Origin: Cheilinus undulatus
Taxonomy: Eukaryota; Chordata; Actinopteri; Labriformes; Labridae
Length of the DNA: 64,000 bases
NCBI RefSeq assembly: GCF_018320785.1
Contig: NC_054865.1
Span: forward strand, 40,427,398 to 40,491,397
Direction: 5' to 3'
The position numbers and the translations under genes were made by a program. The notes below the pieces were generated by a model. That model was not told the origin of the DNA and ran no database searches. It saw only the letters and a program-made list of their open reading frames with translations. Shown piece by piece: positions 1 through 11,908 of this stretch (position 1 is its first letter; each line of letters opens with the position of its first letter).

Positions 1-249
1 TTGAAAAATTTGGGATGCACCTGTTTCAGCCACATTCATGCCCATTGTAAATGAAGGCATTTTAGTACTTTTCATCCAACCACAATCAAATTTCTCTATC
101 TGGATGACACGATTTATCTGGATTTGGGTTTTTTATTTGTTTTTTTGAACGATGCCAAACCGAAATGAAGACAAGCTGAAATGAAATAGGAGTAACAAGG
201 ATATTTTTAAAATGTAAGGAGTAGAAAGAACAGATAATTGCATAAAAAA

Positions 250-365
250 ATAAGGAGTAGAAGTAACAAGTTGGCTGAAAAATAATTACTCCACTAAAGT
301 ATAGATCCCCAAAATTTCTACTTAAGTAAGGTAACGAAGTATTTTTACTTAGTTACTTGACACCT
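250..365. mobile_element. DNA-transposon end (teleost 'ACTTAAGTAA' repeat)
   Basis: The stretch with repeated ACTT/AAGTA words, running through TTACTTAGTTACTT to ACACCTCTG, resembles the end of a common teleost DNA transposon. It stops about 30 bases before the slc5a7 acceptor at 391-392. Family recognised from memory of the pattern only. Confidence 0.45.
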
Positions 366-392
366 CTGATAATGTGTCACTCTTGGTCCCAG

Positions 393-548
393 GTGGTCTT
401 TTCTTTGCTAAGCCCATGCGCTCACGAGGTTACGTCACTATGTTGGATCCATTCCAGCAGCTTTATGGGAAACGCATGGGTGGCCTCCTCTTCATACCTG
501 CACTTATGGGAGAGATCTTCTGGTCTGCTGCCATCTTGTCTGCCCTGG
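393..548 (+). CDS. slc5a7: slc5a7 exon (first in window)
   Basis: Acceptor ...GGTCCCAG and donor CTGG|GTAAGC; phase 1 at both ends. It encodes a transmembrane block starting [17 protein letters not shown] and ending [11 protein letters not shown]. Confidence 0.93.
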
Positions 549-3500
549 GTAAGCTTAAAGTATCAACAAAAGAGCAATCTATTCACATCTGAGATGGTTT
601 TTTTTCATATGATGTTGAAGCGTTGATACTATCTCTGTGTGTTTATGACCATAGGTGCGACTCTGAGTGTCATTGTGGATATCAACATTAGAATGTCAGT
701 GGTTATCTCAGCACTCATAGCGATCTTTTACACGCTGGTTGGAGGACTTTACTCTGTGGCCTACACTGACGTCGTGCAGCTCTTCTGTATCTTTGTTGGC
801 CTGGTATGTCCATGTTGAGATCCAGAAGAAGAAAACAGCAACTAATTTAATTAGTTTCTTTGCTTAAGTAAAGTTGTCTTGACTTAAGATTAGAGTTCCT
901 GCAGATCCTTGAAAAATATTACATTTAAAATTTAATGCCATGAAAGTCTTAAAAAGTCAGATTTTGTTTTTACTAGTGAGAGGTTTAGAATTTTAGAAGG
1001 CCCTTTGAAAAGGCATGTCCTTATCCAGCCTTTGTTTTCTAACCATCCTTGTACTATTTTAATCATATTTCTCCACAAATTGTTGCTTTAATATTCTCCA
1101 TAATTTAGTGTGAATTTAATGTTGCATGTTGTAAACTTCCTGTGCGAGGACCCCAATCCCCTTTCTGGTTTAATATTGAAAATACTTTGTACTGTTGTGA
1201 AATACTAGTCCAGTTCTTTACTGGGCTGCCAGATTGCCAACTCAAAAATCGGTGCAGCCCATCCTTATTTTGGCAGGTCTTCCCTGACAAAAAAAAAACC
1301 TTTATTTGGCTTTTTAACAGTTAAACTGTTTAGAATCAGCTCAGGACACCTGCAAAAATCTATTTTGATAAATATGACCATACAACATACTGCTAGAGCA
1401 GAGCTATTAAATGTGCCAGAAACCATCAAATTTGGGTGTTTATATAAAAAGAAAGTACTTTTTTCTTTTCCATTTGAGAAATCTCATGCTTTTCATTTTT
1501 GACCATTTACTGTGCAAAAAGTGGTTTTAATTTTTTTTCAGTCCTTGTGTTTAAAAGGTCTCAAAAGGTCTTGAATTTGATTATTAAAAGTTTCAAGGAA
1601 CCCTGTAAAATATTCCAAACCACTGAAAGAATTAAGGCCCAAAAATGCTGACGAAGGGCACACTGATTTTAAAATTAAGCTTCAAAAACATCTAGAAATG
1701 CTGAAAACTCTGAATATGAATAAATGCAAAGCACACAGTTTTACAAACTAGACAGCCTAAAGTTTTTGTTAGTAACTCTTTTTTCTCTTCTTGCTTCTGG
1801 TCTCCCACAGTGGATCAGTGTTCCTTTTGCCTTGACCAACCAGGCTGTGTCAGACATCACTGTTACTGCAGTGAAGCAGGTGTACCAGTCTCCCTGGAGA
1901 GGTTCTGTCCAGAAAGCTGACACCTGGGTCTGGATCGACAACTTCTGCCTCCTGGTATATCTATATTAAGCTACTCATCTCTTACCATGTCAGAATTTAG
2001 TCAGAAAGACCAGTGTTTTATTTAACTGCAAAAACATGCCTCCAACTGTTTACTAATGAACTTTTTTCCATCGTTTTTACACTATCTTTTGATTAATTTC
2101 ACATTTTTTTTGTGAGTAACAACTCTGATCATTATTTAAGCTGTTTATTAAGTGATATCAGATTTTACTGATTAGACACTGAATTATGAGGGAAATTACT
2201 CTGGAGCAAAGTGACTCAGTGCTATAGTTTGTATACAAGCACTACAAACGGTTTAATCTGATACTAAAAGCGAGACAAATCTGCATGATAACTGTTGATT
2301 CACATTTTTATGACTTTTTTTTTGGTTTTCTAAATCAGAAGAAACTCATTGAGGTTAAACATCCCTTCCAAGAGTGTCATGGAGAAGACAGGCAGGAGCA
2401 CATTAACAAAGTCTCTGAGCAGCCTTACAAACAAGCATTATAGTAGACACATGGCCATAATACATTAAAACAAACAAAATAACAAAACAGCAGTTATATC
2501 ATATATATCAGAATCAATATATATGATATAATTGCTGGTGTTGACATTGAATAGACTGCAGATGTTACAAGACAAACTTTTAATTTTTTGCTTTAAAACA
2601 GAATTGGCTTAAATGCTAAGTATTCACTGGTTTTATTGTATCACAGATGCTTGGAGGAATACCCTGGCAGGTTTACTTCCAAAGAGTCCTGTCTGCCTCA
2701 TCGGCCACCTATGCTCAAGTCCTCTCCTTCCTGGCTGCCTTTGGCTGCATCATCATGGCCATCCCCTCCGTCCTCATTGGGGCCATTGGGGCCTCCACAG
2801 GTGAGAGAGTTCACACATGAGTATGCATATGCACAGTCTGTGTTTGTGGGGGTGGGAGTGAGGCTGCATAGGAGCCCCTGATGCCCTTAGATCTGAGAGA
2901 GATGAGTAAATAGCAGCTGGTTCCCCTCATCCATAATGAATCAGCAATCGGTTTAATAACGGCGCTGCTTGTGTAAATATTACATTAGAATGAGGCGAGG
3001 GAGCAAATTAAGGGTTTGATCTCCAGATTTTTAGGCGTCACATTCCTTGGTTAACATCTGATACGTAATACGTAACTAAAAAATAATTAACACCATCCAT
3101 CACTTCAAAATTAGAGGGCAGAAATATATATTCTCCACTTTAGCGACACTAACTTTTATTACTTTAATTCTATATGTTTGATTTCAGTTGTTTTCTGAAT
3201 GGTTTAGCTCACTTTACATGTAGAAAAGGGGAAATAAATAAGCATAACATTGGAAATACTTTGTTATTACATTTATTCATGCAAAGAGCAGAACTCTGTC
3301 TTCAGTACGTATGTGTAAAATACAGATATGCAATTAAAAACCAAGGTAACACATTTAAAAACGATAAAAATGGTAAATAAAAAAGAGTCCCTAACAAAAA
3401 TAGAAACAATAAAGTAACATCAAATAAGAGCAATATTTCTTTTTATATAAAGAAATATTACACTAATACGTTTACGACACAGGTTTCATAGTATGTACTG

Positions 3501-4653
3501 TGTAAAACACAGGGTTGTATTTTGGTATTGTGAGTGTTTAGTTGCATATGAGCTTAATTTGTGAGATATTCTGACAAGCTGGATTTGGATTTATCAGTAA
3601 TGACTGTGTCATTTAAAACATTTATTGGATGTTCCTCCCAGACTGGAACCAGACATCTTATGGTGCCATCCCTCCTAAAGACAAGGACCAAGCAGACATG
3701 ATTCTTCCCATCGTTCTGCAACACCTTTGCCCACCATTTGTCTCTTTTTTCGGCCTGGGCGCCGTGTCTGCTGCTGTCATGTCATCTGCAGATTCCTCCA
3801 TCCTTTCAGCAAGCTCCATGTTTGCCAGAAACATCTATCAACTCGCCTTCAGACAGTCGGTAAGACAGTGTTTGTGTCCATTAACTGCTGTCTGGCTTAG
3901 GTAACACTAAATCTGTTTTGGTGATTTTGTTTAGATTTGCTGCATACATTACTATCCTTTCCCTACTCTTCTCCTTCTCAGGCGTCTGACCGTGAGATCG
4001 TGTGGGTGATGCGTATCACTATCTTTGTTTTCGGCGGCCTTGCCACAGTGATGGCATTGGTAACAGGGACGGTTTATGGCCTCTGGTACCTGAGCTCAGA
4101 CCTGGTTTACGTAATCATTTTCCCCCAGCTGCTCAGTGTCCTCTTCGTCAAAGGCACTAACACGTATGGCTCTGTGGCTGCTTACCTATTTGGTATGTTC
4201 TTACGAATCGGTGGAGGTGAACCCTACCTGCAGCTGCCTCCCTTCATTTACTACCCTGGCTGGACCACTGAGCTGAGGAAACACCAAATGACTGGTGAAA
4301 TGGAGGAGGTAGTCGTCCAGAAGTTCCCTTTTAAGACCATCTCTATGCTTGCCTCCTTCCTTGGTAACGTTGCTTTCTCCTACCTGGCAAAGTACCTGTT
4401 TGAAAGCGGGAAGATTTCACATAAATACGACTTTCTGGATGCTGTGGTGTCCAAGCACAGCGGGGAAATTATGGATAAAACCACGCTTGTAACTCGAGGT
4501 AACAACATCGGGCTGTCAGAGATGGCGCCCGTGAAACCACGACTGAGTGTGACCTTGGCGGCAGCCTTCACGCGCCGTGACACACTGCCAAAAGAAACCG
4601 TGGAGGAGGAGGAGGAGTCGAGCCCTGATACCTCCCACCATGATGATGAATGA
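393..4653 (+). CDS. slc5a7: High-affinity choline transporter 1 (CHT1), C-terminal six coding exons
   Basis: This gene encodes the Na+/Cl- dependent choline transporter of cholinergic terminals, which takes up choline for acetylcholine synthesis. Exons join at 393-548, 655-803, 1811-1954, 2647-2800, 3642-3859 and 3982-4653, with AG/GT borders and matching phases, giving about 496 residues. They match vertebrate CHT1 from the segment [11 protein letters not shown] onward; roughly the first 100 residues lie on exons before the window. Recognisable blocks are [18 protein letters not shown], the [20 protein letters not shown] transmembrane block, [11 protein letters not shown] and GGEPYL. The cytoplasmic tail keeps a DKTTLV motif at the place of the dileucine-type endocytosis signal of mammalian CHT1, and ends with a Glu run and SHHDDE. 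The reading frame is intact. Introns of about 0.1-1.0 kb hold no other gene. The family is certain; which teleost paralogue (a or b) is not decided. Confidence 0.95.
655..803 (+). CDS. slc5a7: slc5a7 exon (second in window)
   Basis: Acceptor TGACCATAG, donor CTG|GTATGT; enters in phase 1, leaves in phase 0. Encodes [18 protein letters not shown] through [16 protein letters not shown], strongly conserved with vertebrate CHT1. Confidence 0.93.
1811..1954 (+). CDS. slc5a7: slc5a7 exon (third in window)
   Basis: Acceptor TCTCCCACAG, donor CTG|GTATAT; 48 whole codons in phase 0. Starts [15 protein letters not shown] and covers an extracellular loop leading into the next membrane segment. Confidence 0.92.
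2488..2537. repeat. Intronic AT-rich inverted repeat (hairpin)
   Basis: Arms 2488-2508 and 2517-2537 are complementary over 21 positions with a single G:T pair, around an 8-base loop. It lies in the slc5a7 intron before the exon at 2647. Confidence 0.8.
2647..2800 (+). CDS. slc5a7: slc5a7 exon (fourth in window)
   Basis: Acceptor TGTATCACAG, donor CCACAG|GTGAGA; phase 0 to 1. Encodes [16 protein letters not shown] and a following hydrophobic segment ending in GAIGAST. Confidence 0.93.
3432..3459. repeat. Intronic inverted repeat, 11-bp arms
   Basis: AATATTTCTTT at 3432-3442 is followed after six bases by its exact reverse complement at 3449-3459, in the intron before the 3642 exon of slc5a7. 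Confidence 0.75.
3642..3859 (+). CDS. slc5a7: slc5a7 exon (fifth in window)
   Basis: Acceptor TTCCTCCCAG, donor CAGTCG|GTAAGA; phase 1 to 0. Starts DWNQTSYG and carries the highly conserved [16 protein letters not shown] core. Confidence 0.93.
3982..4653 (+). CDS. slc5a7: slc5a7 terminal coding exon
   Basis: Acceptor CTCCTTCTCAG; 223 codons then TGA at 4651. Encodes the last membrane segments and the whole cytoplasmic tail, including [19 protein letters not shown] and the DKTTLV motif. The tail ends in a Glu/Ser/Asp-rich stretch. Confidence 0.95.
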   Translation, partial: ASDREIVWVMRITIFVFGGLATVMALVTGTVYGLWYLSSDLVYVIIFPQLLSVLFVKGTNTYGSVAAYLFGMFLRIGGGEPYLQLPPFIYYPGWTTELRKHQMTGEMEEVVVQKFPFKTISMLASFLGNVAFSYLAKYLFESGKISHKYDFLDAVVSKHSGEIMDKTTLVTRGNNIGLSEMAPVKPRLSVTLAAAFTRRDTLPKETVEEEEESSPDTSHHDDE

Positions 4654-5339
4654 CAAACTTAGGATGTGATTTAAAAAGGAAGAGACATTATGGAAACTGC
4701 CAGATAACTGGTCCCTCTGTCAGATACTCAGAAATGAAGCAGACTAAGAGACAACAAACAATATTGTCCCTCTGAACTATAATATCACCACTTGCCGCTT
4801 TGTGGTGATTGGATAAAAGCCACATGTTTGGATTTATAGTATAGCAGCTTGCTGGTCGTCTGGACATGAAGTTGTCTTTCTGTGAAGTTCATCAGATTTA
4901 CACATGCAATCATATAGAACTTGTAGCTAGTTGGGTGTATTGTAAATTCACCTGTCTTTGACTGTTTTCAGAAACTCTATTTGTTTCATTTCATTTTCAC
5001 CTTATTTTACCTTATTTTCATGGTAGCCATTTCTCTCTGACGTTATGTGCAGGCTGTGAGGCTCAAATGCTGCTATGATGTTGTACTGTTGAGGTTCGAT
5101 TCATGAAATGATTTTGAGTATTGGGAGTCTTACTAAGTATTAGAATCTCACTGCATCCCAATTAACAGGCAACTTAAAAGATGATAATGGTGAAAATTTA
5201 TACTGAGGCATTTTGGGGTGGACAGCATATTAAAAAACAAATTCGCTACTATCAGACAAGAGCTATCAATAGCATGTCAACACTTTTTGTAACATTATCA
5301 TTAGCCAGAAATATAACAGATTTTGTAAAACTGTCAAGC
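4654..5339 (+). other. Proximal 3' region of slc5a7
   Basis: AT-rich unique sequence after the slc5a7 stop with no open frame of note. An ATTAAA near 5229 is the only proximal polyadenylation-like hexamer noticed; no AATAAA was seen before the minisatellite. Confidence 0.4.
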
Positions 5340-7212
5340 ACAAATTTTAGCATTTAGTTAACATTTAGCATTTAGCATTTAGTTAAGTTAATTAGGATTA
5401 GATTTGGCACTAATATGAGTTTTCAGTAACTTCCTAGATGATGGTTAAACACTCAGGATGTGGTTTAATGCTAATGTTAGCATGCAGTTAGCTAATTGTA
5501 AAGTTTGCAAGGAAGTGGTTTAGGACTCATGCTGGCATTCTGTAACTTCCAAGCTAAGTGTAATGTTAACTAAGAAGTGGCCTAAATCTGATGTCACCCT
5601 TTAGCAACATCCTAGCTAATGGTTAAGTAAGCTAGGTAAAGTAAGCTAGGATGTAATTTAGTAGTAAAATAGGCATTCCGTAAACTCCTAGCTAATTTAA
5701 AGCCAACTTAAAAGTACTTACTGCTACGTACGTACTGCTCATGTTAGCTTGCTGTCAACAGCTAATGGTAAAGTTTGCCTAGAAGTGGTTAAAAACTCCT
5801 GTTCACATTGGGTAAAATCCTAGCTAACTATAAAGTAAGCTAGGATGTTATATAGTTGTAAAAAATAACATTCAGTGTCTTTCTAGCTGATGGTAAAGCC
5901 ATTTAGAATGTGGTTTTATACTAATGTTAGCATGCAGTTACTAGCTAATGGTGAAGTTTTTCATAAAGTGGTCTAAAACTTGTGTTAGCATTCTGTAATT
6001 TGCTAGCTAAAGGCTGAGTTAGCCAAGAAGTGGCCTAAATCTGATATTACTCTTCAGTTACTTCCTAGTAAATGGTAAAGTAAGCTAGGGATTTATTCAG
6101 TACTTATACAAATTTAGAAGCTTCCTAGCAAATTATAAAGCCAGGTACAAAGTGCTTAAATGATTAATTTTAGCATAAGTTACTTCGTAGCTAACTGTAA
6201 AGTTAGCTAGAAATGTGTTCAGTAGTATAATCTGCACTAAGTGACTTCCTAGCCAACTGTAAAGCCAACAAGGTATGGTTAAATGACTTAATAGCTAATT
6301 TTAGTATTATTTGTGAAAGGTTTAACATTTATGTTACCAGTTACTTCCTAGCCTATAGTAAAGTAAGCTAAGGTGAGATTTAGTACTAATATGAGCATTC
6401 AGTAACTTTTTGGCAGATGGTAAAAATACTTAGGATGTTGTTTAATACTAATACTAGCATGCACTTAGAAGCTTATGGTAGAGTTTGCAAGGACGTGGTT
6501 TAAAACTCATGTTAACATGGGGTAACTTCCAAGCAAACTGTAAAGTTAGCTTGAAATTTGTTTAGTAGAAAGGTTACCATTCAATTACTTCACAGCAAAC
6601 TGTAAAGCCAACTTGAAAGTGCATGCTAATGTTGGCATGCAGTTACTAGCTAATGGTAAAAACAAATGGTTCAAAACTCATATTAGCAGATAGCATATTA
6701 GAAGTGGCCTGAATCTGATTTTTACCTTTCAGTTACCTCTTAGCTACTTCTGTAACTTCCTAGCTAAAGGTTATGTTTACTAAGAAGTGGCCTAAATCTG
6801 ATGTTACCTTTCATTTACTTCCAAGCTTGTGGTAGAGCAAGCTAGGAAGTTATTTAGTACTCATATTAGCATTAGGTATCTTCCTTGCTAACTGTAACAT
6901 AAGCTAGGACCAGATTTAGCAATAATATTCGCATTCAGTTACTTCCCGACCGACTGTAAAGCCAACTAGAAAGTGCTTTAATACTAATGTTAACATGCAG
7001 TTTCTAGCTTATGGTGAAGTTTGCTAAGAAAAGGTGTAAAGGTCATCCTAGCATTCTGTAACTTCCTACCTAGCTACGAAGTGTACTTATACTGATGTTA
7101 CCACGGATTAATTTTCTAGGCCTATATTATAGTTTGCTGGGAAGTGATTTAAAACTCATATGACCATTAAGTAACTTCCAAGCTAATGGTAAAGCAAGCT
7201 AGAAATAATTTA
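5340..7212. repeat. Degenerate minisatellite, monomer about 63 bp, about 29 copies
   Basis: Nearly 1.9 kb is built from diverged copies of a unit containing CTTCCTAGCTAATGGTAAAG, then AAGCTAGGA(A/T)GTGGTTTA, then TGTTAGCATGCAGTTA or TTAGCATTCAGTAA. Successive 'TTAGCAT(T/G)C' landmarks at about 5475, 5531, 5671, 5745, 5803, 5865, 5927 and 5984 give a mean spacing near 63. Several monomer types recur, for example 'AAGTGGCCTAAATCTGAT', 'AAAGCCAACT' and 'TTAGCATGCAGTT', in a partly repeated order. The array starts about 690 bases after the slc5a7 stop and could lie inside a long 3'UTR. Confidence 0.88.
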
Positions 7213-7878
7213 GCTGTCAACCGGGTCCATCAATTCTGTCTTCTGTTTGTTCTTGGTTAAATACAACTCCATGTCCCCTCAGATTGCTGTTATTTGGAGC
7301 CTGGTAGTGCTCAAATTATAATACCTTTTTCAGATTTATATGGTATTTTTTGGCTGATCACCAGGGTCAGCCCTACACATGGGTCTGTATCTGCCTGATT
7401 GACTGGCTGCGTGAGTGACTATACTTTCAGAGCCGTACAGAGTTGCGCCAGCGGAGGAGTAGTGATATCTAATGGTTGTTCACCATACTCTTTCCATAGC
7501 ACTGTGGATACCTTGTTCTGGGGAGTAGGTGGAGCTTCTCCTCTACCCTGTCAGGCATTTCAACAGGCATCACAGATAGTCAAGGTCAGCCATATACTAG
7601 GTTTTAACCTTGTCTTTTTTTTTTACATGAACTACAGCAATATGAAATTATAGCAGCTTTTGAGCTTCCCATCCTAAGGGTGACACTGGAGGAAAATGGC
7701 TTCTGTCTTATTATGGTCAATTGTTTAAAAGGAGGGTATGCCAAGGTATGTACAATTTTATGGAAACCCAAAAGGTCAATACATACATTGTGTTTTACTC
7801 TATTTTCCTGTGGTAACAAGTTATTCTCAGTTGTTTTTTCCTATTATTTTAACTAATTTATCTCATATCTTGAGATAT

Positions 7879-7915
7879 GATACACTTTATTGTCCCCTTG
7901 GGGAAATTTGTCTTG
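7879..7915. repeat. Teleost interspersed-repeat tail fragment
   Basis: ACTTTATTGTCCCCTTGGGG followed by AAATTTGTCTTG resembles a short tail found very widely in fish genomes. Preceded by CATATCT-TG-AGATATG, a small inverted repeat. Assignment to a family is not possible here. Confidence 0.4.
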
Positions 7916-8970
7916 GGCTCCAAGTGCTGCAGACAACAATTCTGAGTTTTTCCCTTTTAGATTGAGTTAACTCTTAAAGATCTCAAGATTAAAAATAAGC
8001 TTTTAAATATGAGAAAACTAGTGTTGTTATTATACGGTAATGTGATTAACTGAGACGTACTTGATAACATGGAAAAACAGAGCAAAATAGAATATGTGCA
8101 TGTCCTCTTGGGGTTTCCATACCAATTAGTTTAAAGCAATAACGTATACACTTGAAATGAATGGATTGAAAATAGAATATATTTTGGCCTCAGTTCTTAT
8201 AGATTTATCTGAAATGTTATCAAAATCAAATGCGCAGCACTAGAGGATCTTAACTTAGAGATGCTTTAACAGAAAGGTCAATTTAACAATGTTAAAGCAG
8301 ACTTTATATATTAACCAACATCCAAATCTTTTTTGATTTGATGAGGGTTTTGACAGGCTCTCCTGTGTTATATTTAATATGAAAAAGACACATTATGACT
8401 GTGAATCAAAGAAGAAACAATCCATGTATCATGCTGTGTAGAACATATACAAGCAGTAGTGATGGTAGTTTACTCGAAGCATTAGATAATATTCTCTTTA
8501 ATGTCAGGTGTAGCAGCAGTTTTAAACATAGAATCAGCGTGAATAGTGTTTCAAATGATCTTGTATTTTAACTGCCTTAAAGCTCAGAAAAAAGATACTT
8601 TATTTCCACAGTCGTGACTGAACTGCGGTCAGACTGCAGTGAACAAAGACTTGAAAATGAATGTAACCTCTGCAAAAGATAGAAATATATCACGTAGAGT
8701 ACTTCTGCTGTTTGTGTATGTTTTGCGTTTGTGATTTTGCAAAGTGAGACGGTAACTGTTGCAGATCTATGCAGCTCTGCCTCACAGATCCTTTCTTTAA
8801 GTTTGGTTAACAGCAGTGTACAGATTTTCTTTGTGACGTGTATGTTTGTAAAAATATGAGGAGAAAAAAATGGCTATATACGACAAATGTTGCTGGTTCA
8901 AATTGTTCTATAAGATGGAAAGGATAATGTCTAAATGTTTATTTATTTTTGATGTCTTAAAAGATGAAAC

Positions 8971-8976
8971 AATAAA
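8971..8976 (+). promoter_or_regulatory. Candidate distal polyadenylation signal for slc5a7
   Basis: AATAAA lies downstream of the minisatellite in AT-rich unique sequence that looks like 3'UTR. If used, the 3'UTR would be about 4.3 kb and would contain the whole minisatellite. Inference only. Confidence 0.3.
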
Positions 8977-11817
8977 AAGAACAAATTATATGAGGAAATA
9001 TATAAATACAACTTTTCAAAATGGAATACCACATGTTGTTTGATGATTCTTGTGTAAAATCCATGTTAAGATTGTTGCAGTTAGAGTGTATCTAGTTATT
9101 CATTTTCACAAAGATTTTGTTGGATCTTCTATTTATTGATTATTTTTAGGTTTATTTTGTGCTTTATTTTTAATGGGTGCTATTTTAAAACTGCCTTTGT
9201 GGTAATGGTGTAAGGAGTTAAATTCTGAGGTTTGCATTTTGAAGTAGACCTTTTTTTTTCATGACATTTCTTTTAGCAGAGCTATGTGTTGGACTTATTT
9301 GCTTTAATGCATCTGCTCCCTCCAAAAACCTGTTTTCTTCTGGGTCAAATTATTTAAAAGTTAATTTAAGAAAAGAAAGGGAAAATCCTTAGAAATCAGT
9401 TTTACACTGCAGGGCTAGATTTCTCCTCTGCTTCTCTGCTCTGTTTGTTAGTTTGTAGAGTCTTTGTTCTGTCAATTGTATTTTTCCCTTCTTTGTGTTA
9501 CTTCAAATTCGAACTTCTTTTCCGAAACCTCACACTTCACGTTGCTGTAAAATGTAGCTGTATTTAAAATGTCTTTTCTTGACAATGCTAGCATTGAATT
9601 TGCAGCCGGCCCTTGCTCTTTCTGTCAGGCCCTTCAGCTAGCCGGATGGTAGACGGAGAAAAAGAACATGTCGGAAAACGTGACTGAAATTACAATCGCT
9701 TGGCTTGCATCTTTGTCCCCCTCCATGGCCACAGTGAAAGACAGCGTCTTAAAATAGCTCTCCTCTCTGGTTATTTACATTATCTTAAGTGCTCTACTCT
9801 CTCTCCGGGTCCGTGACTCGGGGAGGAGCCAGGCGGGAGTGGGTGGGGTTGCTTGTGGTCAGTTGGAGAAGATGGACTTGGGTGGGGGCTAGAACAGGGT
9901 GTAGCCATAAAAAATCCACCGATTCTGATGCGCAGGAATGACGCAGATGCCCCACCCATCTGCTGCACCTCCTCCCTCCATCGTTGGTGTCCTTTTGACG
10001 TCCTTGAGAAGTAACACCAATCCCATAAAAAGAACAGAGGGAGGAGAAAAAGAGAGAGAGATCGTCCCATCTCCATTCATAGAAAGTACCTCAGAGAGCA
10101 CTCATGATAATTAACAATTATGAAGGAAAACTGTCGCTTGTCCAAAAGTCAATCCATTTATTTACGCAAGAGGAGTCCACGGCTGGGGGATGGTCTGTGC
10201 GAAAGACTCTCTTTGAGAGCATTTGGATGTTAACCAAGACAGAATCATTGGTTCATTCTGCTGGATATTTTTAGAACGTCCTGTGAGTCAGGATACATGG
10301 CCAGATGATCCATAACTGACACATTTTTTGAGTATTGCTTTAATTTGCTTCTTGTTCTTTTTTAAAGGAAAGGTCATATTAACCTTATTTTAACCCATGA
10401 GCCCTTCAAATCAGAGCGTTTCCATTTATTAAAAGAATGCTGAAGCTCTCATTCAGCTGGATCCTCTCCTTTTTGGTCAGAAAGAAGCTTCAGAGTCTAA
10501 TTAGCTCCCAAAAGAAGAACCAGCAGACTTTAGGCTCTGACCCATGTGTGAGAATGTGAATTTTAACCAGTTTTCCTTCACTAAATTTTATCTGTTCCAG
10601 CTATCTGACTTGTCTTCCCAGGTCAACCTCAACCAAGAGATAAAAAGGAATTCTGGGAATCCAGGTCCCACCAGAGCACTACTCTTCAACGTGGACATGA
10701 GGAGATGAGATTACAGAGCAGACGGTGCTTCAGATAGACATCTAATGTGCTGGAGTCAGGATGAACTTCAGAGACAGGACGTAAGGCAAGGTGACTGTCC
10801 CAGAATTACGCTGCAGTCTGTTAATGTTACTTGTCCAAAGGAATGTTTATTTGTTTTTTGATCATCTTAACAGCCCGGAGTAAGCAAACTCTATACAGGC
10901 TGAATAGCTAGGTCACTGTTTAAACAAGTTAAATCTCTCTAACGATAGCACAAATATCAGTTCACTGAAGTAAAATACACCATTTTAGCTATGAAGACAA
11001 TACTCAAAATCAGCATCGTAAAAGTTGAGAAAAAGAAGGTACAACAAATGTAATTTTCATGGACAAAAACCCAACATAAAAGGCCTACATACATTTTTTC
11101 TTGCCAAAAGATCTGGGTATAAACTATCCATTATTACGACGTAGAGCCACTCTGGAAAATAAGAAATAACAAGAATCTGTTCTTTTATAGAGAAAAAGTT
11201 TAGAAAGTTTTAAATTTACAGGAAAACAAAACATTTTTTTTACTTTGAGAGACGCAAGTTTACATGAATCTGAACTGTGAATTTTTGAGATTATAAAATC
11301 AAATTGCTGATTCTGTGGAAGAAAATCTGACCAGATTGTTGTTTCCCTGTTTCCCTGCTTGTCCACAAGTGCTGCAGTTGAGAGCCTGATCAAGTGAAAC
11401 TTCTGATCAATAAGGAAATACTTATTATTTTTAGCCCAGAATCATCATATTATCATCATCTCGACTTAGAAGAGGAATTTCTGTAAACTGGGGCTGTCCA
11501 ACCACTTTTTTCAGTCTGGATTCTTGTACATTTTCAGCTTCACAATGTCATAAATTTATGACTAAAAAGATGGATTTTTTCTTTTGTAGTTCATGGTATC
11601 AAAATATTTGACTTTTTAAACTGAAATTTTGAGATTTTTTCTTGTAAATTCTCAACTTTTTAAACTCATTAATTCTAAGTTCGGTTTCTTGTGTATATAT
11701 GTATACTTGACTTATAATCTTAAAAAAATATCCTCCTTTTTTCTAAAAATTAACAGTTCCTCTTTATTTGATATCTTTTAGAGAGACTCCAACACACCAT
11801 CGACCATAATGTTTCTA

Positions 11818-11908
11818 ATCATGATTTTTTAAAGATATATGCCCCCCCATGCCTCCCTGAGATCTCTGCCCCCCAAGGGGTACTCAGACCCCAGGTTGGG
11901 AATCACTG
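11818..11908. mobile_element. hAT-like transposon end fragment
   Basis: Runs of C and the ending GGTTGGGAATCACTG resemble the terminal repeat 'CAGTGATTCCCAACC' of a common fish hAT-like element, here as an isolated end. No partner end was found. Confidence 0.4.

Noticed and set aside
5340..7212. CRISPR-like array
   Set aside because: Repeats are contiguous and degenerate with no constant repeat plus unique spacers, and the DNA is vertebrate.
9780..10101. Overlapping - strand open frames of 98 and 70 codons
   Set aside because: No splice context or motif; they reflect the GC-richer composition of this block.
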